Shown here piece after piece: positions 13,668 through 13,922 of a DNA stretch of 13,922 nucleotides. The stretch is taken from contig JBEGQX010000021.1 in assembly GCA_041180805.1 (NCBI GenBank), positions 1-13,922 of the forward strand, read 5' to 3'. The position numbers were made by a program, and so were the translations under genes. The notes under the pieces are model-generated. The model was not told the DNA's origin. It did not search any database and was given only the letters and a program-made list of their open reading frames with translations. Positions within the stretch are counted from its first letter, which is position 1. Each line of letters starts with the position of its first letter. The stretch comes from JBEGQX01 sp041180805. GTDB lineage: Bacteria > Planctomycetota > Planctomycetia > Gemmatales > Gemmataceae.

Positions 13668-13922
13668 TTAATAGGCATAAGCGTTAACAATTGATCCTTC
13701 AGCAATTTCCGCGTGGCTTTCATCCACAAGTAAAAACCCGTCCGCCTTCGTGGTGGAGCTTAAAATGGAAGCACCACTATTAGCCACCGGGATCGCAAAT
13801 TCGTTTTGAATTTGAATGCGAACATAATCAACCCTGCCCTGTTGGGATAAGATTTTTTTGGATAATTGAAGTTGTTTTTGGGCATAAGGGATAGCTGGAT
13901 TTAGATGCCCCAAAAGTCGAAC
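13668..13922 (-). CDS. moeA: molybdopterin molybdotransferase MoeA, C-terminal part (5' end outside window)
   Basis: About 84 residues are visible and the frame stays open to the right edge, so the gene begins outside the window. The visible part matches MoeA C-terminal domain IV: GRVDYVRIQI (family form GRxDFxR), then VANSGASILSSTTKADGFLLV, equivalent to the G-x-Q-GS-xxx-SS-xxx-AxG/C-xxxx segment of E. coli MoeA, and an acidic ending EIAEGSIVNAYAY like the family's GExVEV strand. MoeA inserts molybdate into adenylylated molybdopterin in the cytosol. The catalytic domain III is not visible. A 162-base AT-rich gap separates its stop from the DUF1501 start; I see no clear terminator in it, so read-through into the DUF1501 operon cannot be ruled out. 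Confidence 0.8.
   Translation of the reverse strand, partial: VRLLGHLNPAIPYAQKQLQLSKKILSQQGRVDYVRIQIQNEFAIPVANSGASILSSTTKADGFLLVDESHAEIAEGSIVNAYAY

Overview
The window looks like chromosomal DNA from a planctomycete (Planctomycetota). The evidence is the mix of protein families: a Tat-exported DUF1501 protein, an S1-type sulfatase, an FG-GAP/VCBS repeat protein of planctomycete style, a secreted alpha/beta-hydrolase of the acetylxylan-esterase kind and a DUF2203 protein. By eye the base composition is moderate (not GC-rich), and it looks even across the window. I see no insertion sequence, phage gene, tRNA, rRNA or CRISPR array. Genus cannot be told from this sequence alone.

Layout, left to right. 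(1) The 3' end of an FG-GAP/VCBS repeat gene (+) ends before a strong hairpin terminator (485-513). (2) An M20 amidohydrolase with a hydrophobic N-terminus (+) runs head-on into a DegT/DnrJ/EryC1/StrS sugar aminotransferase (-); the palindrome CTAG is the stop codon of both. (3) Across a divergent gap lies a GT2 glycosyltransferase (+), probably working with the aminotransferase in surface-polysaccharide or glycan synthesis. (4) The GT2 gene converges on asnS (-), which lies downstream of a fused thiS-thiG gene (-). (5) Divergent from thiSG is a run of + genes: a NagB/PIG-L fusion, a DUF2203 gene, trpF and a sulfatase. (6) Converging on the sulfatase is a two-gene - strand operon: DUF1501 (Tat signal), then a secreted esterase. 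(7) The right edge holds the 3' end of moeA (-).

The genes are mostly housekeeping (Asn-tRNA, thiamine thiazole, tryptophan, molybdenum cofactor) mixed with genes for sugar and polymer turnover (amino-sugar deaminase/deacetylase, sulfatase, esterase, exported DUF1501 protein, glycan synthesis). They do not form one pathway, and I found no convincing new multi-gene system. Points worth a second look are: (a) the ThiS-ThiG fusion, where the codons for the ThiS C-terminal glycines also spell a strong Shine-Dalgarno for an internal ThiG start; (b) the NagB/PIG-L fusion with Thr where E. coli NagB has catalytic Asp141; (c) the sulfatase motif C-G-V-S-R in place of C-x-P-x-R; (d) all three convergent gene pairs having stop codons overlapping or one base apart.
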